Part shown: in pieces, positions 34,083 through 44,410 of the stretch
Layout of the letters: each line of letters opens with the position of its first letter
Numbering within the stretch: position 1 is the first letter of the stretch
From: Streptomyces paludis
GTDB taxonomy: Bacteria; Actinomycetota; Actinomycetes; Streptomycetales; Streptomycetaceae
NCBI RefSeq assembly: GCF_003344965.1
Contig: NZ_CP031194.1
Coordinates: 7,502,001-7,566,000 of the forward strand
Reading direction: 5' to 3'
DNA length: 64,000 bases
Notes under the pieces: model-generated
What the model was told of the DNA's origin: nothing
The model's input: the letters and a program-made list of their open reading frames with translations, nothing else
Database searches by the model: none
Position numbers and translations under genes: made by a program

Positions 34083-35170
34083 CAGACGGACTCCCCCTGG
34101 GGAACGGGTTCCTGGGCGGCGGGTTTCTCCGCCGCCCCGCCGCGCCGGCGCGGGAAGCGCAGCCGGGCCGCCAGGAACACGATGACGATGGCCTGGAGCA
34201 CCTGCGTCAGCTCGCGCGGCACCTCGGTGGTGCGCTCCATGGCGAGCCCGCCCACCTGGAGGACGGCGAAGAAGAACGCGGCCAGCACCGTGCCCAGCGG
34301 GGCCGCCGCCGCGAGCAGCGCCGCCGTCAGCCCCGTCCACGTATAGCCGGGCGCGGTGAGCGCGCCGTCGAGGAAGCGGTACGGGAAGCTCAGCACGCCG
34401 ATCGCGCCGACCAGCCCGGCGATCCCGCCCGAGGTCGCCATCAGCCGGAGCGTGAGCCCCTTGCGCTCCACCCCCGCGTACGCCGCGAAGCGGGAGTTGA
34501 GGCCGGTCATCCGGATCTCGTACCCGGCCACCGTGCGCCGGTCGACGAACCAGTACACGACCGCGGCCAGTACCACGAGCAGCAGCCCGAGCGTCACGGT
34601 CGACGAGCCGAACACGGGAAGGGCCACGCCCTCGGGGAGCCGGCGCGTCTGCGGCAGACTGGAGCCGGGCTCCTTGAGGGGATAGCGCGCCAGATACGAG
34701 GCGAACGCCGTGGCCGGATAGCTCAGCAGCAGACTGCTCACCAGCAGCGGCACCCCGAAGCGGTTCTCGCAGAGCGCGGCCACCGCCGCGTAGGCCGCGC
34801 CCGCCGCGATCCCGGCGGCCAGGGCGAGCACGACGGCCAGCGGCGCCGGCAGCGGTACGTACAGACCGGTGACGGCCGCGGCGATACCGCCGAGCACCAT
34901 CTGACCGTCCCCGCCCAGGTTGATGAGTCCGGCCCGCAGCGGAATCGCCAGGGCCAGCGCCATCCCGAGCACACTGGTGCCGGTGGTGAGCGTGGCGCCG
35001 ATCCCGTCGGCCCCGAGCGCGCCGGTGACGACGGCCCCGTAGGCGGCGAACGGATCGGCCCCCGTCCCCACCAGGAACAGCGCCCCGATGACGAGCCCGG
35101 CGAGGATGGAGAAGGTGACGGGGGAGCGCAGTGCCCCCGTTATTCGGGCCATGTCGGTCCTACGGGCCAT
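34082..35170 (-). CDS. Nucleoside-type ABC importer permease 1 (NupB/YufP-like)
   Basis: A 362-residue permease of the same family with the signature LAIPLRAGLINLGGDGQMVLGGIAA and RMTGLNSRFAAYAGVERKGLT, and a charged C-terminal tail. The ATG at 35170 lies one base after the ATPase stop. A second ATG 18 bases on (35152), within a duplicated ATGGCCCG, is an equally good start, so the first six residues are uncertain. Confidence 0.9.
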   Translation of the reverse strand: MARRTDMARITGALRSPVTFSILAGLVIGALFLVGTGADPFAAYGAVVTGALGADGIGATLTTGTSVLGMALALAIPLRAGLINLGGDGQMVLGGIAAAVTGLYVPLPAPLAVVLALAAGIAAGAAYAAVAALCENRFGVPLLVSSLLLSYPATAFASYLARYPLKEPGSSLPQTRRLPEGVALPVFGSSTVTLGLLLVVLAAVVYWFVDRRTVAGYEIRMTGLNSRFAAYAGVERKGLTLRLMATSGGIAGLVGAIGVLSFPYRFLDGALTAPGYTWTGLTAALLAAAAPLGTVLAAFFFAVLQVGGLAMERTTEVPRELTQVLQAIVIVFLAARLRFPRRRGGAAEKPAAQEPVPQGESV

Positions 35171-35171
35171 G

Positions 35172-36768
<1,597 letters not shown>

Positions 36769-36788
<20 letters not shown>

Positions 36789-37830
36789 CGACCGTCAGCT
36801 CTCCGGCCACGATCCGGTCGCGCAGCGCCTCGACCTTCTTCAGCACGTCCTTGTGGTCGGCGATCACGCACTGGGAGGAGTCCACCCCGTCCTCCAGACC
36901 CGTGAGGCTGATGCCGCCCTCCTTCAGACCGTACGAGACCGTCTGGCCCGCCTTGCCGTTCAGGACCTGCTCGATGCCCTCGGCGACGGCGACATCGGTC
37001 TTCTTGATCACGTTGTCGACGACGGTGCCGGGGGCCGACGGGCACTGGTTGACATCCACGCCGTACGCGAAGGCGCCCTTGGCCTTGGCCGCCTCGAAGA
37101 CGCCGTAGTTGCCGGCCGCGGCGGCCGCCATGATCTGGTCGGTGCCCTTGGCGAGCAGCGAGTTCGCCTGCTCCTTGGCGCGCGCCGAGTCGTCGAACGG
37201 GGACTGGCCGCCGACGAAGCGGGTGCTCGCGGAGGTCTTGGGGGCGACTTCCTTGGCGCCGGCCGCGAACGGGTCGCTGTAGCGCCGGAACTGCGGGGTG
37301 TCGAGCACGTCGACCGCGCCGACCTTGCCGCTCTTGCTGAGCAGCCCGGCCTCGGCGCCCGCCAGATAGACGCCCTCGTGCTCACGGAAGACGGCGCAGC
37401 TGACGTTCTTGAACGTCTTCGCCGTGCACGCGTCGATCATCAGGAACTGCTGCTTCGGGTGCGCCTCGGCCTGCTGGGCGACGAGGTCGGCGAACTCGAA
37501 GCCGACCAGCACGATCACGTCCGGCGCGGCGTCGACCGCGGCCTGCACGTTCTGCTGCTGGGAGGCGGTGTCGGAGGACTGGTAGACCTTCTGCGTCCCG
37601 CTGTGCGCCTTGGCCGCGGTCTTCACACCCTCGATCGCGAGCTTGAGGAACTCGTTCTGGCCCACCGGGTCCGGTGTCACCAGGGTGAAGGACTTCGCGT
37701 CCTTGGCGGCGGTGCCGCTCCCGGCGTCGGAGGTGTCGGTGTTCTTCGCCGCCGCGTTGCAGCCGGTGACGAGGAGCAGGGTGCCGGCCGCCGCGGCGGC
37801 GAACTGGAGTGAACGGGTTCTACGGGACAT
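36769..37830 (-). CDS. BMP/PnrA-family nucleoside-binding lipoprotein
   Basis: A 353-residue secreted binding protein. The signal peptide SLQFAAAAAGTLLLVTGC has a lipobox ending at Cys, so it is anchored outside the membrane. The mature part follows the BMP/PnrA pattern: TPDPVGQNEFLKLAIEGVKTA, QAAVDAAPDVIVLVGFEFADLV, QFLMIDACTAK, EHEGVYLAGAEAGLLSKSGKVGAV, and AYGVDVNQCPSAPGTVVDNVIKKTDVAV. These bind purine nucleosides in characterised members. The ATG at 37830 directly precedes the signal peptide; an in-frame ATG at 37917 adds a non-signal extension. It is the first gene of the eight-gene operon. Confidence 0.92.
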
Positions 37831-38255
37831 GGGGCGGCCTTCCGGGGCGGTACGGCGGGGGAGTGGGGACACGGGGGGTGCGGGGGTGCGGCTCGTGCGG
37901 GAGCCGCGAAGCTTCATGGAGATGCGTGGCCGAGAGGTGCGTGGCGGGCCACGGACCGGGGGCGGCGGAGCTGCCGAGCGGGATCAGCGACACGCGGGAC
38001 AGCGGCGACAGCCGTCACTGGCGCATCGGCCGTGGTCGAGGAAGCGGCGCTTGGTCAGCGGCAACACGTCCTCCTTCGCTCGGGATGTCACTCGGACGAC
38101 ACCAGGACGCCACTCGGACGTCGCTCGGGCCCGCTCAACCGCGGGTGCTGGACTTTAACACCGGTTTCCGGACACCCGTGCGACCGTCTCGAAGTGTGGT
38201 TCCCCGAGGTCATGTACGGTGTCGCGCACCTTCGGAACATTCAGGAGCCCCCGCC
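37831..38255. promoter_or_regulatory. Divergent promoter region of importer operon and mtnA
   Basis: A 425-bp region without a convincing gene. It contains short imperfect ACTCGGACG-type repeats (about 38085-38135) and a less GC-rich stretch (GACTTTAACACCGG) near 38150. I could not recognise a SAM, purine or other riboswitch in either orientation by eye. Confidence 0.45.
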
Positions 38256-39290
38256 ATGACCCAGGAACTGCGCGCCGTCGAGTGGACCGGAAACGCCCTC
38301 TCGCTGATCGACCAGACCGTCCTTCCGCACGCCACCGAGATCCGCCGGATCGACGGTGTGGACGCGCTGGTGGACGCGGTCCAGCGGCTCGTGGTGCGGG
38401 GTGCCCCGGCGATCGGCGCGGCGGGCGCGTACGGGGTGGCGCTCGCGATGATCGAGGGGGAGCGCGAGGGCCGGTCGCGCGACGAGGTGCTGGCGGCCGT
38501 CGCGCGGGTCCGCGCGGCACGGCCCACCGCGGTCAATCTCATGGTCTGTGTCGACCGTGTCATGACCCGCTTCGACGAGGGCCTCGACGCGGTGCTGGCC
38601 GAGGCCGCGGCCGTACAGCGCGAGGACATCGGGGCGAACCGCGCGATGGGCGCGTACGGCGCGGACTGGCTCGTCGAACGGACCGGGGTGGACCGGCCGC
38701 TGCGGATCCTGACCCACTGCAACACCGGCGCGCTGGCCACGGCGGGGTGGGGCACCGCGCTCGGTGTCATCCGCGAGCTGCACGCCCGGGGCCTGCTGGA
38801 GGCCGTGTACGTGGACGAGACCCGGCCCCTGTTGCAGGGGTCACGGCTGACGGCCTGGGAACTCGCCCAGGAGGGCATCACCCACTACGTCCAGGCCGAC
38901 GGCGCCGCCGCCGGCACGATCCTGAGCGGCCGGGTGGACGCGGCGATCGTCGGAGCCGACCGGATCGCCGCCAACGGGGATGTCGCGAACAAGGTCGGCA
39001 CCGTGGGCGTCGCGCTGGCCTGCGCCGACGCGGGGATCCCGTTCCTGGTGGCCGCGCCCACGACGACGGTGGACCTGTCCACGGCGTCCGGGGCCGATAT
39101 CCACATCGAGCTGCGCGGTGAGGACGAGGTGCTGGAGTGGGCGGGGGTACGGACGGCTCCGCCCGGCTCCCGCGGCCACAATCCGGCGTTCGACGTGACG
39201 CCGGCGCGGCTGGTGACGGGGCTGGTCACGGAGCGCGGTGTGCTGGAGGTGTCGGCGGGCGAGGTCCCGGCGGACGAGGTCTCCGCGTAA
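38256..39290 (+). CDS. mtnA: 5-methylthioribose-1-phosphate isomerase
   Basis: A 344-residue aldose-ketose isomerase of the eIF2B/MtnA family that converts 5-methylthioribose-1-phosphate to methylthioribulose-1-phosphate in methionine salvage. Diagnostic stretches are RRIDGVDALVDAVQRLVVRGAPAIGAAGAYGVAL, ILTHCNTGALATAGWGTALGVI (catalytic Cys), VDETRPLLQGSRLTAWEL, IVGADRIAANGDVANKVGTVGVAL (catalytic Asp) and RGHNPAFDVTPARLVTGLVTERGVL. The ATG at 38256 follows CAGGAG. It is divergent from the nucleoside importer/deaminase/phosphorylase operon and convergent with mtnDCB across a long terminator stem. Confidence 0.95.
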   Translation: MTQELRAVEWTGNALSLIDQTVLPHATEIRRIDGVDALVDAVQRLVVRGAPAIGAAGAYGVALAMIEGEREGRSRDEVLAAVARVRAARPTAVNLMVCVDRVMTRFDEGLDAVLAEAAAVQREDIGANRAMGAYGADWLVERTGVDRPLRILTHCNTGALATAGWGTALGVIRELHARGLLEAVYVDETRPLLQGSRLTAWELAQEGITHYVQADGAAAGTILSGRVDAAIVGADRIAANGDVANKVGTVGVALACADAGIPFLVAAPTTTVDLSTASGADIHIELRGEDEVLEWAGVRTAPPGSRGHNPAFDVTPARLVTGLVTERGVLEVSAGEVPADEVSA

Positions 39291-39338
39291 CACACGGCCG
39301 GGGCCGGGGCAGCCCCGGCCCCGGCCGTGTGTTACGCG
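39284..39338. terminator. 26-bp perfect stem-loop between mtnA and mtnB
   Basis: Bases 39284-39309 pair perfectly with 39313-39338 around a 3-base CAG loop. The stem includes the mtnA stop codon and ends 14 bases before the mtnB stop. It should terminate transcription from both sides. Confidence 0.85.
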
Positions 39339-39351
39339 ACCTCTGCCTCGC

Positions 39352-39954
39352 TCAGCGCTCCGTCAGCTCCAACTCCAGCAGCCATTCGACGACTTCGGTG
39401 TGGTGCCGGGCCTGGCGCGGAGTGTCGCCCCAGACGTACAGGCCGTGGCCCGCCACGACCACCGCGGGCATCCGCGGGTCCCGGGCCGCCTCCAGCCGGT
39501 CGCCGAGGACGCCCATGTCCTGGCTGTTGACGATGACCGGCAGGGTCACCTCCACATCGTGGGCGGGCTGCCCGACCCCCTTCAGCATCTCCAGGTCCCT
39601 CAGGACGATGCCCCCGGGCGAACGGCGTCCCATCGCCACCGACGCCACGGTGTGCACGTGGACGACCGCCCCCGCCCCCGTGAGCGCGGCGACCCGCGCG
39701 TGCAGCGCGGCCTCGGCCGACGGCCGGCCCCCGGCCACCGCCGCCCCCTCGGCGTCCACCAGCACCACGTCCGAGGGCGTCAGCTCGCCCTTGTCGTGGC
39801 CGCTCGCCGTGACCGCGAGCCGCAGCGGATCGCGGGACACCACGACGGACAGATTGCCGGACGTCCCCCGCATCCAGCCGAACGACGCGAAACGCGCGGA
39901 CTCGGCGGCCAGTACGGCCCCGGCCTCTTCGATGTCGGGTGCGGAGGTGGTCAC
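39352..39954 (-). CDS. mtnB: Methylthioribulose-1-phosphate dehydratase
   Basis: A 200-residue class II aldolase-fold dehydratase acting on the MtnA product. Zinc site and family motifs are GWMRGTSGNLSVVV, ASGHDKGELTPSDVVLVD, PSAEAALHARV, VVHVHTVASVAMGR (HxH) and VVVAGHGLYVWG, followed by HTEVVEWLLELEL. The GTG at 39954 follows AAGGAGCAACCC and overlaps the mtnC stop (GTGA). Confidence 0.93.
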   Translation of the reverse strand: MTTSAPDIEEAGAVLAAESARFASFGWMRGTSGNLSVVVSRDPLRLAVTASGHDKGELTPSDVVLVDAEGAAVAGGRPSAEAALHARVAALTGAGAVVHVHTVASVAMGRRSPGGIVLRDLEMLKGVGQPAHDVEVTLPVIVNSQDMGVLGDRLEAARDPRMPAVVVAGHGLYVWGDTPRQARHHTEVVEWLLELELTER

Positions 39955-40673
39955 GGGTTGCTCCTTGCGCTGATGGTGATCTCGTCGAACGTCCCCGCCT
40001 CGGGGTGGCCGCCGAGGTCCTGCTCGTAGTACGGCTCGCCCGGCCGCCGGATCCGGACCGCGTGCCAGCCCGCGGCCCGGGCCGCGTCCAGCTCGCCCGG
40101 CCGGTCGGAGAGGAACAGCAGCCGCTCCGGTACGCCGCCGGTCGCCGCCGCGATACGGCGGTACGACTCCGGCTCCTGCTTGGGGCCCGCGTTCTCCGTG
40201 TCGTACAGCCCGGACACGAGCGGCAGCAGGTCGCCCTCCGGGCTGCTCGTGAACCACGCCCGCTGCGCGGCCACGGACCCGGACGAGTACACATGCAGGT
40301 GTACGCCGTCGGCGTGCCAGCGCCGCAGCACGGGCACCACGTCGTCGTAGAAGTGCGAGACCAGCTCGCCCCGGGCGAACCCCTCGGACCAGACGATCCC
40401 CTGGAGGGTCTTGAGCGGCGTGGCCTTGCGGTCCTCGTCGAGCCACTGGCCGAGCGCCTTCTCCACCCGTACGGCGTCCGCGTCCGGCTCGCCGAGCAGC
40501 TCCCGCACGCCCGCGACCGCGCGGGCCACCTCCGGGTCGTCCGCCCGCTCCGCGAGCAGCGCCGCGAAGCGGGAGCGCGAGTACGGGTAGAGCACATCGA
40601 CGACGAATCCGGTGGCGCTCGTGGTGCCCTCGATGTCGAGCACCACGGCGTCCACCTCGAACCGGAGGCTCAC
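39951..40673 (-). CDS. mtnC: Enolase-phosphatase E1 (acireductone synthase)
   Basis: A 240-residue HAD-superfamily bifunctional enolase/phosphatase that makes acireductone. Motif I is [18 protein letters not shown], the family-specific DxEGTT form; motif II Ser is in [17 protein letters not shown], and motif III/IV regions are [10 protein letters not shown] and [19 protein letters not shown]. The GTG at 40673 overlaps the mtnD stop (GTGA); a much longer reading upstream is an artefact. Confidence 0.93.
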   Translation of the reverse strand: MSLRFEVDAVVLDIEGTTSATGFVVDVLYPYSRSRFAALLAERADDPEVARAVAGVRELLGEPDADAVRVEKALGQWLDEDRKATPLKTLQGIVWSEGFARGELVSHFYDDVVPVLRRWHADGVHLHVYSSGSVAAQRAWFTSSPEGDLLPLVSGLYDTENAGPKQEPESYRRIAAATGGVPERLLFLSDRPGELDAARAAGWHAVRIRRPGEPYYEQDLGGHPEAGTFDEITISARSNP

Positions 40674-41269
40674 ACCGCCGCCCGGTCCTTCGCGTACCCG
40701 GCCGCGATCGTGTCGTAGTCGGGGAAGCGCGCGGCGATGGCGGAGCCGGTGAAGCTGCCGATCCAGCCGTCCTCCTCGTGGAAGAACCGGATCGCGGTGA
40801 ACGCCGGCGCGGTGCCCATGTCGAACCAGTGGGTCGTGCCGCGCGGTACGCCCAGCAGATCGCCCTTCTCGCAGAACACGGCGTGCACCTCGCCGTTGAC
40901 GTGCAGATAGAAGATCCCGGAGCCCGAGACGAAGAAGCGGACCTCGTCGTCGTCCTCGTGCGTGTGCTCCTGGAGGAACTTCTCCCGTGCGGCCTTCGCC
41001 TTCACCGGGTACTCGGGATCGTCGCTCGGGTGCAGCCCGAGGACATCGACCGTGGTGAAACCCTCCTCGGCGTTCAGCCTGTCGATCTCCGGCCCGTAGG
41101 CGGCGAAGACGGCGTCGCTGCCGGCGTCCTCGGGGAGTTCCTCGCGCACGGGCCACTGCTCGTAGCGCACACCGAGCGGCGCGAGCGCGGCGGCGATCTC
41201 CACGGGGTCGGCGGTGCGGCGCACGGTGGTCTCGGGGCCCGACTCCGGCCACGTCGTCAGCAGGGTCAT
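40670..41269 (-). CDS. mtnD: Acireductone dioxygenase
   Basis: A 199-residue cupin dioxygenase that cleaves acireductone to the methionine keto acid and formate. Metal ligands are in [18 protein letters not shown] (HxH..E) and [10 protein letters not shown] (His). GGAG precedes the ATG by about 9 bases. It is the first gene of the mtnDCB operon; all three genes overlap by 4 bases. A candidate Cys leader peptide lies 139 bases upstream. Confidence 0.93.
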   Translation of the reverse strand: MTLLTTWPESGPETTVRRTADPVEIAAALAPLGVRYEQWPVREELPEDAGSDAVFAAYGPEIDRLNAEEGFTTVDVLGLHPSDDPEYPVKAKAAREKFLQEHTHEDDDEVRFFVSGSGIFYLHVNGEVHAVFCEKGDLLGVPRGTTHWFDMGTAPAFTAIRFFHEEDGWIGSFTGSAIAARFPDYDTIAAGYAKDRAAV

Positions 41270-41407
41270 GGAAACAACTCCGGAAGGTGGAAGGGATGTA
41301 CGGGATGAGGCGCGGCGGTGGCGGCGGGCTGTGTCCGAATGGCGGACACGGGGCCGGAGCGGACGGGAGGCGGTGGTACGGGGCGCGCGGCCGGGCGGGG
41401 CGTGGTG

Positions 41408-41467
41408 TCAATCGCCGCACGCCGCGCCGGTACAGCGTCGTACCGCTGTCGCGCCTGGTGTTCCCAT
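41408..41467 (-). CDS. Candidate Cys-containing leader peptide upstream of mtnD
   Basis: A 19-residue frame ending RRCTGAACGD with two cysteines, preceded by GTGAGG six bases before the ATG. It lies in the 371-bp region between mtnD and the GST-like gene, in the right orientation to act as an mtnDCB leader. It lacks the RxHxD core of the other leaders in this window, so it may be chance. Nothing else was recognised in this region. Confidence 0.3.
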   Translation of the reverse strand: MGTPGATAVRRCTGAACGD

Positions 41468-41640
41468 CGGATGCCTCACTGTCCCGGGCCGGGTGCCGGT
41501 CCCGGAATGGTAACCCCCGGCGGTACGGGCGGGCACGTGCGGCGAAGGCGTTGTCTCACTCCATGAGAAGCCGTCCACCGATGTTGCTCAGCGCCCCGCC
41601 CGCGCGCGGTGTGCACAACACCGTGCGCGAACCGCGGGGC

Positions 41641-42420
41641 TCAGGCCGCGTCGGGCACCGCGCCGCTGCTGCCCCGGAAGGCGGGGTGGTCGCCGAGGCG
41701 GCGTACGTACTCCCGGAGCCGAGGGTACGCGCTGAGGGTGCCGGCCGGGACGAGGGGGACGAGCGCCACCCACAGGTCCACATCCGCGGCCGTCAGGTCA
41801 TCGCCCAACGCGTGGCTCGTTCTGGTGAGTTGGTGCTCCAGCAGGCTCAGTGCCGACGATCGCGCGGCGGCCGGCGCGGCCGGGGTGACGTTCCGGTCCA
41901 GCAGATCGCGGAGTGTGTCGATCTCCGGGGCGAGGGCCGGCGGGTGCAGGACGGGGCGGGAGCCGTCCGAGCAGGAGAGCGGGCCGGCCAGGTCGCCGAG
42001 GATGTCGGAGGTGCGGTTGCTGACGATGCGCCCGCTCCAGCGGTCGCGCAGCGCGGGCGCCGTCAGCGGGCCGTCGTAGTGGTGCACCGTGGCCTCGTAC
42101 GCGCCACGCAGCGACGCGAAGGCGTCGGGCGTCTCGGCGGGGTGGGTCAGGAGTGTGGTGGCGACCGAACCGTCGAGGCCGAGCAGGCCGAGAGTGATCG
42201 AGATACGCAGCGAGCGGGGACAGCTCGCCCGCAGAAAGAGGTCGTAGCGGTGCGGCACCGGGTAGAAGCCGCCGGCGAGGCCGACGCCGATCCGGCTGCG
42301 GAAGCGGTACGGACGGGTGCGGGTCGCGGCCGTCCCGGGCCGGGGCCCCGAGGCGGACTGACTCTGCCGGCAGCCACGGGTAGTGGCGGCGCCGGCGCTG
42401 CGCGAAGCTGTCTCGGGCAT
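41641..42420 (-). CDS. Glutathione-S-transferase-like protein (ECM4/Xi type)
   Basis: A 259-residue thioredoxin-fold plus GST C-terminal protein. It resembles glutathionyl-hydroquinone reductases: RYDLFLRASCPRSLRISITLGLLGL (the usual CPWA becomes CPRS, keeping the Cys), ATVHHYDGPLTAPALRDRWSGRIVSNRTSDILGDL, and a helical C-terminal domain with LTAADVDLWVALV. Streptomyces use mycothiol, so the thiol donor is uncertain. AAGGGAGAGTC precedes the ATG at 42420. Upstream in-frame extension is promoter DNA. Confidence 0.75.
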   Translation of the reverse strand: MPETASRSAGAATTRGCRQSQSASGPRPGTAATRTRPYRFRSRIGVGLAGGFYPVPHRYDLFLRASCPRSLRISITLGLLGLDGSVATTLLTHPAETPDAFASLRGAYEATVHHYDGPLTAPALRDRWSGRIVSNRTSDILGDLAGPLSCSDGSRPVLHPPALAPEIDTLRDLLDRNVTPAAPAAARSSALSLLEHQLTRTSHALGDDLTAADVDLWVALVPLVPAGTLSAYPRLREYVRRLGDHPAFRGSSGAVPDAA

Positions 42421-42890
42421 GACTCTCCCTTGGGGGAACGAGGAGGCCACCGCGGCCTTGTGGGCGTCAGGGGCCTGATGCGGGGGTGACGTGCGAGGGC
42501 GACTGCGGGCGACCGCGCTGCCGCGCACCGGTCCGGATCGGACGGACCGGTCACGGATCAGTAGGCGCTGGAGACCCGCTGGAGATCGATGTGCAGGCGC
42601 CTCGTCAAGCCGTTCCGCGGCAGTGCCACCCGTGCCACCCGTCCTACCCTCGGGGCCCGCGAGACGCGAGACCGCGCTTGTCCCGCCGCGTCGGCGGAAC
42701 CCGGTCGTCACCCGGAGCACCCCGTCGCGGTGGAAGGGTTGCCTGTCGGCGGGCCGGGGCCGAAGACCACGGGAGCGGGACGAACCCGCGCCGTGGCGCT
42801 GACAATCGTGACCGTCCACGCCAGTCTGGGCGCGCTCCGTGACGCCGTCAAGAAGGCCGCGCGTACGGTCTCACGTGGTGGTCACTCGCG
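42421..42890. other. Gene-free region before the Cys-leader promoter
   Basis: 470 bases of ordinary high-GC sequence between the divergent GST-like gene and the promoter at 42891. Readings in it look like shadow frames; no RNA gene or clear repeat was recognised. Confidence 0.5.
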
Positions 42891-42920
42891 TTGACATCCT
42901 TTTCGGGGCATGCATACCGT
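42891..42920 (+). promoter_or_regulatory. Sigma-70-type promoter
   Basis: TTGACA at 42891-42896 and TACCGT at 42915-42920 with an 18-base spacer, matching Streptomyces HrdB-type promoters. It would transcribe the Cys-rich leader at 42970 and the acetyltransferase gene. Confidence 0.6.
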
Positions 42921-42969
42921 GCGGCGACCATGAGATCCCCTCGGGGGCGGAAGAGTGAGGGCGACAGCC

Positions 42970-43119
42970 ATGCGCGCAGCTGACGGTACGGCCGCACAGC
43001 CGCGCCCCGGCCGCGGCCCGCTGCGCACGGACCGCACCGTCGCCCCGCCGTGTCTCAACAGCGCGCCGTGTGCCGCCGGTTGTTGTGCCGCCGTATGCCG
43101 CGGCCTCTGTCGACGCTGA
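42970..43119 (+). CDS. Cys-rich leader peptide (putative attenuator)
   Basis: A 49-residue frame whose last 23 residues contain six cysteines (PPCLNSAPCAAGCC, AVCRGLC) and end in Arg-Arg. It begins 50 bases after a good promoter with GAGGG before the ATG, and ends 186 bases before the acetyltransferase start. Dense Cys codons near the end of a short frame upstream of sulfur genes fit cysteine-responsive attenuation. It has no RxHxD core, so the assignment rests on Cys density and position. Confidence 0.5.
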   Translation: MRAADGTAAQPRPGRGPLRTDRTVAPPCLNSAPCAAGCCAAVCRGLCRR

Positions 43120-43305
43120 CCGTTTCCCGGGCGTCCGACAGCCACTGACACCGTGGTTGCGGTGTGCCCCCCGCTCCCGCGCTCCGGAGGATTCCGCACG
43201 CGCGTCAGCGTCCGGGTCCGTTTCCGCCGGACCCCTCCGCCGCCGAAGCACGGCGCACCCCGACCGCGCCCCGCCGCGTTCCAGACAGGGAGACCCCGCA
43301 CCGTC

Positions 43306-44079
43306 ATGTCCACCAGCATCCACCGCGCCCCGTACCCCACTTCGGGCCCGCTCCCCGGCCCGGCGGCGGCACCGCACCTCCTGGACAACGCCGCCTGGGC
43401 CGCGCTGACCGGCCCGCACGCCCATCTCGCCGAGCGCGTCGGCCGGGCCGCCCGCTACCCCGTGGACGTCTCCCCGTTCACCGCCCTGGCGGACCCCGAC
43501 GACCCCCGCGCCTGGGACGACCTGGCCGCGCTCGTCGGCCCCGGCACCGTCACCCCGGTCACCGGGATCCGGACCGTGCCGGCCGGCTGGGAGACCGTAC
43601 AGAACGGCGAGGGCGTGCAGCTGGTCGACACCGCGCTGTACGCCGAACCCGCGCCCGAGGCGGTACGGCTCGGGCCCGCCGACGTACCCGAGATCCTCGC
43701 CCTGATCGCCCTCACCGAACCGGGCCCCTTCCTGCCCCGTACCGTCGAACTGGGCACCTACCTCGGCATCCGGGACGGCGGCAGACTGATCGCGCTGGCC
43801 GGCGAACGGCTGCGCCCACCGGGCTGGACCGAGATCAGCGCCGTCTGCACCCACCCGGACCACCGGGGCCGCGGCCTGGCCACACGGCTGGTCCGCGCGG
43901 TCGCGGCGGGCATCAGGGAACGCGGCGACACCCCCTTCCTCCACGCGGCGGCGAGCAACACCGGCGCGATCCGGCTCTACGAGTCGATCGGCTTCACCCT
44001 GCGCCGCCGTACGCGGTTCGTGCTCGTCCGCACACCGCACGCGGAAGAAGAAGCCGCGCGGCCGGAAGAAAAGGCGTAG
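43306..44079 (+). CDS. GNAT-family N-acetyltransferase
   Basis: A 257-residue protein with a divergent N-terminal half and a C-terminal GNAT fold. The acetyl-CoA motif A is EISAVCTHPDHRGRGLATRLVRAVAAGI, followed by TPFLHAAASNTGAIRLYESIGFTLRRRTRFVLV. This fits FR47-like acetyltransferases. The substrate is unknown. The ATG at 43306 begins plausible protein, though AGGGAG is rather far upstream (about 13 bases). It sits between two Cys leader peptides and ahead of three flavin monooxygenases, so acetylation of a sulfur or amino compound is possible. Confidence 0.82.
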   Translation: MSTSIHRAPYPTSGPLPGPAAAPHLLDNAAWAALTGPHAHLAERVGRAARYPVDVSPFTALADPDDPRAWDDLAALVGPGTVTPVTGIRTVPAGWETVQNGEGVQLVDTALYAEPAPEAVRLGPADVPEILALIALTEPGPFLPRTVELGTYLGIRDGGRLIALAGERLRPPGWTEISAVCTHPDHRGRGLATRLVRAVAAGIRERGDTPFLHAAASNTGAIRLYESIGFTLRRRTRFVLVRTPHAEEEAARPEEKA

Positions 44080-44206
44080 CCGTGCTGTTGAGCCTGGCGA
44101 CGAGCGGGCGGCGCGCCGTCGAAGCGCCGCGCCGTGCCGGGCCGGACAGGGCCCCGGGAGGACCGGGCCACCGGGCCACCGGACGGAGAGGGCGGAGGTG
44201 AGGCAC

Positions 44207-44332
44207 ATGCGTCCCGTGTTCCGTCACCGCGCCCAGGGACCCGCCGCGCCCACCGCGCCGCGCCGTCTGCATCTGTACTCCCGGACGCATATCGACCTGC
44301 TGCGGGTGGCCGGCGCGCTCTGTCGCCCCTGA
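44207..44332 (+). CDS. Streptomyces-type sulfur leader peptide (RTHIDLLRV..LCRP)
   Basis: A 41-residue frame ending YSRTHIDLLRVAGALCRP, with GGAGG 8 bases before the ATG. The R-x-H-I/V-D-L-x-R-V..C pattern is a recurrent short leader upstream of sulfur genes in streptomycetes. The Cys codon two before the stop is placed for ribosome-stalling control. It ends 78 bases before the first flavin monooxygenase and probably controls that operon by cysteine availability. Confidence 0.75.
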   Translation: MRPVFRHRAQGPAAPTAPRRLHLYSRTHIDLLRVAGALCRP

Positions 44333-44410
44333 CCCGCTGTTCTCGCGGCCGCACCCCCTCGTCCGGGGGCCGGCTCCCTCGTTACGGCTGATCAGGAAGG
44401 CGTCACCGCC

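Noticed and set aside
37831..38255. SAM or purine riboswitch upstream of mtnA or the BMP operon
   Set aside because: No conserved core could be recognised by eye; a covariance-model search would be decisive.
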